Below, piece by piece: positions 40,807 to 45,334 of a DNA stretch of 45,334 bases (position 1 is its first letter; each line of letters begins with the position of its first letter). The notes beneath the pieces are model-generated. The model was not told the DNA's origin and made no database searches. It was given only the letters and a program-made list of their open reading frames with translations. The translations under genes were made by a program, and so were the position numbers. The DNA comes from JBDSRX01 sp047445235 (GTDB lineage Bacteria; Patescibacteriota; Dojkabacteria; J137): contig JBLGEO010000019.1 in the NCBI GenBank assembly GCA_047445235.1, positions 1 through 45,334 of the forward strand, written 5' to 3'.

Positions 40807-42360
40807 TTATTCTGCCAATTGCTTTTCGGACCATTTAATTCTTTTTGCATGGTCTTGGCCGAACATCATTCTTGTTGTTGCTTCCACAAATGGTAAGAAA
40901 CTGAAGGTAAGAAGAGACACTATATTTAAAGGAAGCTCTATTATTAAGAGTAAAGCTAATTTAAGATAGCTCATATCTTTTGGTTTTTCTGGGATTAAAA
41001 GGATTTTTAGAATTGCAGTAGGGATCAAGAATATACTAGTAATGTTTAATATAGTAGAAATCATTCTTGGTGCTGTAAACGAAACAACGTAGTTATCTAA
41101 CTCATGGTTTAACAACAATAAAATTGGGATACCAAATGCAATTAAAAACGCTATAACTTTACTAAGCACAAATACTTCAATTAAGTGAATTGCCTTTGTT
41201 ATTCGCTCAATAAAGCTTATTTTTGAAGCAGAAAAAATAGTTTTAATACCTATTGGGAAACTAATAACTCCCCAACCCCATCTTAGGTACTGTTTGTATT
41301 GATCAAAGTGATTCTTAATATACTTAGGATCGTAAATAGCATCTGCAGAAAGTGGAATAAAGAATACTTCGCAGTGCCAGTCTGCATTTAAATATAGATA
41401 TGGTCTCCAGTAGAATGTTGTATCGTCAATACCAAGAGATGTATCCCAATAGTTTACTTTCTTCATTAAGTCTAAACTTAAGGTATAGCAAGAGAAAGTT
41501 TCTCTTCTATTTCTCTCCATTACAGAAGAAGCTAGAATTGGTATTGTTAAACTTATTGATAGGATTCTTATAAATAGAGGAACATCCCAATAGTTATTAT
41601 TAAATGTATATACTGCAGTTTGATAGTATTTCTGGCTTCGCTTATCTGCTTGTAGCCATTTATATGCTAGAGCAGAGAAGTAATCTTTATGAAAAGTAAT
41701 ATCACCGTCTGGTGCTGTTATAAGAAAATCTTTAATATTTTCTCCTCGTTTTTCTAATTCTTCTACAGAATTTCTGGCTCCCCAAGTTCTATTTGCAGCA
41801 GCACCAATTGCTTCCCCAGTCATTCCGTCTGGGTGAGTAAAACACATTAACCTATCTCCAAAAAAATCTCCAAAATCTCTTTTTAGATACTCGCCTCTTT
41901 TTGCGTACTCTGGGTCTTTGATTGCTTTTCTTTGTTCTATAGAGACAGTCAGGTAAAGTTTTTCTTTTGGATAGTTTTGAGCAATAATTCCTCTAATAGT
42001 TCTGCTTAGAACGTCGTAACTTTCTCCATAGTTTGCAATAACAATGAGTTGTTTTGGGAAGAGATCTGCTGGAACTTCTTCTGGATTAGGAAATTTACTT
42101 CTGTCTAGTTTCTTACATTCTTCTAACCAGTTCTTGCCCATATCAATTCTGTATCGTACGTATCCTATTGAACCTCCAACTGTTACAATTAGCGCTCTGA
42201 ATAGCCAATAAACTGAAAGAACAATTATAAAGTTTATAATTAGAAGCGGAATAGAGTTACTTCCAATAATTGGTAGTAATATTAAAAACCACATTAAAAA
42301 ACCAGGAATTATTTCTAAAACTCTCTGAATAATTTTATCTAAGTTCCATTTATTTTCCAT
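40807..42360 (-). CDS. Membrane GT2-type glycosyltransferase with QxxRW motif
   Basis: 517 residues. Two N-terminal helices (about 17-60) come first, then a cytoplasmic GT-A domain with VIANYGESYDVLSRTIRGII, an acidic TAPDGD (about residue 215) at the DxD-like metal site, GIDDTTFYWR at about 300 and QYLRW at about 353, the QxxRW acceptor-site motif of processive synthases. About four more helices follow (about 380-490). This topology is that of cellulose/hyaluronan-synthase-like GT2 enzymes that make and extrude a polysaccharide; the sugar is unknown. It follows the M23 peptidase gene by 48 bases on the same strand. Confidence 0.82.
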   Translation of the reverse strand: MENKWNLDKIIQRVLEIIPGFLMWFLILLPIIGSNSIPLLIINFIIVLSVYWLFRALIVTVGGSIGYVRYRIDMGKNWLEECKKLDRSKFPNPEEVPADLFPKQLIVIANYGESYDVLSRTIRGIIAQNYPKEKLYLTVSIEQRKAIKDPEYAKRGEYLKRDFGDFFGDRLMCFTHPDGMTGEAIGAAANRTWGARNSVEELEKRGENIKDFLITAPDGDITFHKDYFSALAYKWLQADKRSQKYYQTAVYTFNNNYWDVPLFIRILSISLTIPILASSVMERNRRETFSCYTLSLDLMKKVNYWDTSLGIDDTTFYWRPYLYLNADWHCEVFFIPLSADAIYDPKYIKNHFDQYKQYLRWGWGVISFPIGIKTIFSASKISFIERITKAIHLIEVFVLSKVIAFLIAFGIPILLLLNHELDNYVVSFTAPRMISTILNITSIFLIPTAILKILLIPEKPKDMSYLKLALLLIIELPLNIVSLLTFSFLPFVEATTRMMFGQDHAKRIKWSEKQLAE

Positions 42361-42408
42361 ATATAATTATAACATTTTAGTCACATTTTTATATATTCCT
42401 AGTATATA

Positions 42409-43545
42409 TTAGAACGGTACATAGGGAGCAGGGTCTACTGCCACGTTATCTTTAAATAGACTTAAATGCAAGTGGACTCCTGTGCTATTTCCAGTTGTTC
42501 CCATAAACATAATTAATTGTCCTTGCTCTACATGATCCCCTTTCTTAACCCAAATGTCACCGTTTCCATGATAATAGTGGCTAACAATTCCACCTCCATG
42601 GTCAATTCTAACGTTATAACCTTCACCATACTCAGACCAACCTGCATAAGTAACGACGCCACTAGCAATAGCAGAGATTGGACATCCAGGCCACATTGCT
42701 AGGTCCACACCATTGTGATAACTTAAAAAACCTCTAGACTCCGAATAACCAGCACACCTTGAATCTTGTAAAGGATTAGTGAACACACCTGTCGGAATAT
42801 CTGCTAACTCTGCAATACCATTGTTTTTAATATTTCCATCAGGAATAAAAAGTTTCTGTCCAGAAGAAAGTGTGTATGGTTCATTTAAATTATTAAATTG
42901 CTCAATATTAAATTTATTAGCTTCTGTATTAGTAAGGCTAGCTGTGTTAATAATACTGTCAATTGTATCTCCGTTTTTAACCTCGTATAAAACCCCGTTT
43001 ATCTCTGGAATAACTAATGTTGTTCCTTCATCTAGTTTTCCTGAAAGAATTGCTCCAACGCTGAGTGTTTTTACGTTGGCCCATCTTATTGTATCTGTAG
43101 TAATTTTAAATTGAGCTGAAACTGAACTTAAAGTATCTCCACTTATAACTGTATACTTTTGTGTGTTTACTCCTAGGCCAAAATCACTAGATTCTGCTAC
43201 AGTTTGAATTGATCCACCTTGTGCTAGTAAATCGTTAGAACTAAATATTCCGTTAGATTTTTCAATTCCATTTGCACTAGCCTCTATTCTAGAGAATAAT
43301 CCAAATACAACTATACTTATCGTAATAAAAAGGAGAATAACGTGAGAAATATTTTTATAAGCATAACTTCGTCCCCAGAAAAGTTTACTAACTAATTTCG
43401 ATTTACCCTTGCTAACCATTACACTTGTACCTCTTGAAAATTTTAGTGCAACATCCTTTGCTGCATCTTTAGAGGCATTAAGTCTTTGTATTCTTGGATC
43501 AGGCTCAGGTTTCTTTTTTCTTATATAGATTACTTTCTGATTCAT
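42409..43545 (-). CDS. M23 metallopeptidase with two LysM-like domains
   Basis: Cell-wall hydrolase facing outward, 378 residues. It has a basic cytoplasmic N-terminus, a membrane helix (about 66-84), two LysM-like repeats (about 130-176, KYTVISGDTLSSVSAQF; about 186-233, YEVKNGDTIDSII), then an M23 domain (about 265-375). The zinc motifs are HNGVD (HxxxD) and HLHLS (HxH), with an additional HYYHG between them, so the enzyme should be active as an endopeptidase on peptidoglycan cross-bridges. It starts one base after the glutaredoxin-like gene. Confidence 0.92.
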   Translation of the reverse strand: MNQKVIYIRKKKPEPDPRIQRLNASKDAAKDVALKFSRGTSVMVSKGKSKLVSKLFWGRSYAYKNISHVILLFITISIVVFGLFSRIEASANGIEKSNGIFSSNDLLAQGGSIQTVAESSDFGLGVNTQKYTVISGDTLSSVSAQFKITTDTIRWANVKTLSVGAILSGKLDEGTTLVIPEINGVLYEVKNGDTIDSIINTASLTNTEANKFNIEQFNNLNEPYTLSSGQKLFIPDGNIKNNGIAELADIPTGVFTNPLQDSRCAGYSESRGFLSYHNGVDLAMWPGCPISAIASGVVTYAGWSEYGEGYNVRIDHGGGIVSHYYHGNGDIWVKKGDHVEQGQLIMFMGTTGNSTGVHLHLSLFKDNVAVDPAPYVPF

Positions 43546-43546
43546 T

Positions 43547-43804
43547 TTATTTAAAGGCTTCTTCTAATTGCTTCCAAGATGGCTCGACTAAAATTTCTTG
43601 AGTATCATCTTGCCTATCTATAATTATTATTGGAACACTTCTATAACCTCCATTTATTTCTAGAACTATAGCTGCAGCATTTACATCCTCATCAATATTG
43701 ATGGTTTCGTTTACAATTATGTTATTTTCGGCAAAAAATCTATCAGCCAAGAAGCAATCCCCGCAGAATGTAGTTTTGTATAGTTTTATACTTTTATATT
43801 TCAT
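43547..43804 (-). CDS. Glutaredoxin-like protein (CGDC)
   Basis: 85-residue thioredoxin-fold protein: beta strand IKLYKTTFCGDCFLADRFF with the redox CxxC, NIIVNETINIDED, and GGYRSVPIIII containing the cis-proline (SVP). This is the glutaredoxin/NrdH layout and size. A cytoplasmic thiol-disulfide role is likely; the electron donor is unknown. It is translationally linked to the M23 gene (1-base gap). Confidence 0.82.
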   Translation of the reverse strand: MKYKSIKLYKTTFCGDCFLADRFFAENNIIVNETINIDEDVNAAAIVLEINGGYRSVPIIIIDRQDDTQEILVEPSWKQLEEAFK

Positions 43805-43820
43805 GGGTTAGAGATGAAGA

Positions 43821-43846
43821 AGCGATCCCGACAAATCGGGATCGCT
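43821..43846 (-). terminator. Hairpin between lemA and the glutaredoxin-like gene
   Basis: AGCGATCCCGA (43821-43831) and TCGGGATCGCT (43836-43846), 11-bp perfect stem. On the minus strand it follows the lemA stop by about 10 bases and is trailed by TTCTTCATCT, so it is an attenuator or terminator in front of the glutaredoxin-like gene. Confidence 0.75.
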
Positions 43847-43855
43847 TATATGATA

Positions 43856-44434
43856 TTAGAACTGTACCTTAACGTTTTCTCTTTCTTCAGCTCCAGAAAC
43901 TTCGAAGAACTTTCTTGGCATTATTTTAAAGAAACCAGCAATAACACTGTTTGGAAAAGTTGTTATTTTTAGGTTTAAGTCTCTTACAGTACCGTTGTAG
44001 TATCTTCTTGCAGATTCTAAGTCCGTTTCTATTTCTTGTAATGAAGTTTGAAGCTTCATGAAGTTTTCATTAGACTTTAGTTCAGGATAATTTTCTGCAA
44101 CAGCAAATAAAGTTTTTAATGTACTTCTTAATTCACCCTCCATTTTCCCTAACTTCTCTGGATCTGATCCAGCATTCATCATTCCGGATCTTAAAGCTGC
44201 TACTTTCTCGAAAACATCTTTCTCTTGTTTTGCATATCCTTTTACAGTTTCTACAAGATTAGGAATTAAATCGTATCTCTTTTTAAGTTGAACATCTATC
44301 CCGCTCCAAGCTTCATCTATCAATACACCTAAGCTTCTTAATGAGTTGTAAATTCCAAGAACTAAGATTGCAACAACACCCGCAATCACTGCAAAAATGC
44401 AAAGACAGGCAAGTAGAATAGCTAATATGTCCAT
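43856..44434 (-). CDS. lemA: LemA family protein
   Basis: 192-residue membrane-anchored helical protein. An N-terminal helix (about 4-28) precedes the family core: YNSLRSLGVLIDEAWSGIDVQLKKRYDLIPNLVETVKGYAKQE with the conserved KRRxDLIPNLV motif, then ENYPELKSNENFMKLQ, EIETDLESARRYYNGTVRDLN and FPNSVIAGFF, all standard LemA landmarks. LemA proteins are widespread with no settled function. It has its own strong promoter on the minus strand. Confidence 0.94.
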   Translation of the reverse strand: MDILAILLACLCIFAVIAGVVAILVLGIYNSLRSLGVLIDEAWSGIDVQLKKRYDLIPNLVETVKGYAKQEKDVFEKVAALRSGMMNAGSDPEKLGKMEGELRSTLKTLFAVAENYPELKSNENFMKLQTSLQEIETDLESARRYYNGTVRDLNLKITTFPNSVIAGFFKIMPRKFFEVSGAEERENVKVQF

Positions 44435-44462
44435 ATCAATACTTTAATAAATATATGGTTCT

Positions 44463-44491
44463 ATTATAGTTCACTAAAAAGATATCTGCAA
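44463..44491 (-). promoter_or_regulatory. Promoter of lemA
   Basis: Minus strand: -35 TTGCAG (44491-44486), 17-bp spacer, perfect -10 TATAAT (44468-44463), 28 bases before the ATG. Confidence 0.7.
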
Positions 44492-44529
44492 ATATTAAAA
44501 CTACTCGTAAATTCATCGAAAACTTTTAC

Positions 44530-44559
44530 TGGACTTTATATATAACTATTTTATATAAT
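44530..44559 (+). promoter_or_regulatory. Promoter candidate for the DUF4013-like gene
   Basis: TATAAT at 44554-44559 with TGGACT at 44530-44535 (18-bp spacer). The leader of about 95 bases would contain the palindrome at 44612-44632. Confidence 0.4.
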
Positions 44560-44611
44560 CAGTATAAAACTTAAAGAGTTCTCTGAAGGAGAACGAAATT
44601 TAGTTTTAACT

Positions 44612-44632
44612 GTCCTGAGTTTATCGAAGGAC
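44612..44632. repeat. REP-like palindrome
   Basis: GTCCT (44612-44616) and AGGAC (44628-44632) bracket GAGTTTATCGA. The reverse complement has the look of the short CCTTCGATAAACTCAGG-type palindromes that recur in many bacterial genomes. A related CTGAG...CTCAG element lies at 40577-40598. Confidence 0.5.
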
Positions 44633-44661
44633 CTAATAGTTTTAGTTATTATATTTTCTAA

Positions 44662-45334
44662 ATGAACAAGACTCTAGAGAGTTTTAAGCTTAAAGAAGCT
44701 TGGACGTACTTATTTAAAGAAAAACAGTGGGGTTTAAAATTATTACTTCCAGTTGTACCTGCAGTGGTCTTTGGGTTAATAGCAGCACCAATTTTTATAA
44801 TATTCACATTACTAGTTTTCAATGCAGACGCTAAGCCAACTGGGAATGCTTTTACAGCAGCAGGAGCTTTAGGAACAATTCTTCTACTTTGCCTTTGTTG
44901 CGTTATTGTTTTATTTGCTGTGGTTCAATCAATAATTAGTTATTGGTATCAATATGAGTATACTCAAATCGCTTTAGAAGACAGAGAGAGCGTTTTATTG
45001 ACTAAACCAAGCAAGATGGATGTAATTAAGAAAGCAGTCAAATTAGCCCTTGTTAATTTAATCTACAACATTCCAACAAGCATTCTTTTAGGATTTTTTT
45101 ATGCACTATTTATAGTTACAGGTGGAGTAAGACAAACTAAGTATGTATACGGAGTAATGAACACTGGTAGTCTTAGTGCTATAGGAATTCTTTTACTTTG
45201 TATAGTAATGTTGATAGCTGTATTTATAGTTTTACCTTACAACTTCTATATTGTGCAAACTGCAAAAGTAGTTTTAATTAGAACTAATACATTTAGAGAA
45301 GCTTTTAGAGTTAGAACAATAATGGGTATTGCTA
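44662..45334 (+). CDS. DUF4013-like membrane protein, N-terminal part (runs off window)
   Basis: Open frame from ATG 44662 to the window edge, 224 codons without a stop. The first residues (TLESFKLKEAWTYLFKEKQW) form an amphipathic cytoplasmic helix, followed by long hydrophobic segments (about 25-48, 60-88, 124-145 and 166-192), with GISYWYQYEY-like polar turns between. This arrangement, including a C-terminal FREAFRV segment, recalls DUF4013/glycerophosphoryl-diester-phosphodiesterase membrane-domain proteins. The call is by pattern. It is divergent from lemA. Confidence 0.6.
   Translation, partial: MNKTLESFKLKEAWTYLFKEKQWGLKLLLPVVPAVVFGLIAAPIFIIFTLLVFNADAKPTGNAFTAAGALGTILLLCLCCVIVLFAVVQSIISYWYQYEYTQIALEDRESVLLTKPSKMDVIKKAVKLALVNLIYNIPTSILLGFFYALFIVTGGVRQTKYVYGVMNTGSLSAIGILLLCIVMLIAVFIVLPYNFYIVQTAKVVLIRTNTFREAFRVRTIMGIA

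Noticed and set aside
1..45334. Alternative genetic code with UGA as glycine
   Set aside because: Conserved genes are full length without internal TGA, and three genes (thrS, trhO, the GldA-like gene) end in TGA at the expected place. The TGA-TAA pair after thrS is coincidental.
1..45334. CRISPR array, insertion sequence or prophage
   Set aside because: No regularly spaced direct repeats, transposase, integrase or phage structural genes were seen; the fibre-like protein alone is not enough to call a phage.

Overview
This 45 kb window looks like chromosome from an AT-rich (about one-third G+C by eye) bacterium of the Candidate Phyla Radiation (Patescibacteria). The reasons are small ordinary housekeeping proteins next to many long, anchored or secreted proteins of unknown role, a PrgI-type protein and a VirB2-like pilin tail of the kinds common in these genomes, and fibre-like proteins of the GNVGIGT type. 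A WS6/Dojkabacteria-like lineage is my guess, with low confidence. TAA is the dominant stop, TGA ends only three genes and never interrupts a conserved gene, so the code is the standard bacterial one and not the UGA=Gly code of Gracilibacteria. Almost no start codon has a Shine-Dalgarno sequence. Instead I repeatedly see -35/-10 promoters whose -10 box ends 24-30 bases before the start codon.

Layout. 1-3.3 kb: 3' part of thrS, an orphan gene, the rplU-rpmA ribosomal pair and a small orphan. 3.3-8.4 kb: a GT-C-like membrane glycosyltransferase, a PrgI protein fused to a carboxypeptidase-regulatory-like (CpD) domain, a truncated copy of a tRNA 5' end, tRNA-Leu(UAA), secG and an anchored peptide-type substrate-binding protein. 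8.4-11.5 kb: a 1032-residue protein I cannot assign. 11.5-15.2 kb: a short division/cell-wall cluster mraZ-rsmH-ftsL-like-ftsI behind a clear promoter and a two-box MraZ operator. 15.4-19.5 kb: two FN3-like surface proteins in one operon. 19.6-24.0 kb: trhO, a DUF916-like anchored protein and a cysteine-rich protein ending in a VirB2-like pilin module. 24.0-27.3 kb: a permease/YcgQ-like/Ig-plus-propeller operon. 27.4-30.0 kb: a small membrane protein, a YhaM-like nuclease and two diverged tandem paralogues. 30.2-34.1 kb: a Gld-type ABC exporter with a CYTH protein between its two halves. 34.3-40.4 kb: murG, a CpD-domain membrane protein and a 1188-residue fibre-like protein. 40.8-45.3 kb: a GT2 glycosyltransferase, a LysM-M23 peptidase, a glutaredoxin-like protein, LemA and the start of a DUF4013-type membrane protein.

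Taken together the window mixes core translation and cell-wall genes with a large investment in the envelope: two or three glycosyltransferases, wall synthesis (MurG, FtsI) and turnover (M23), Sec secretion, a Gld-type exporter, pilus-like proteins and at least six long surface proteins. Three intergenic gaps between convergent genes carry the same kind of imperfect palindromic repeat built from GTTACGGGTT-like units, and there is one higher-GC cluster of REP-like hairpins. I found no CRISPR array, insertion sequence or prophage.
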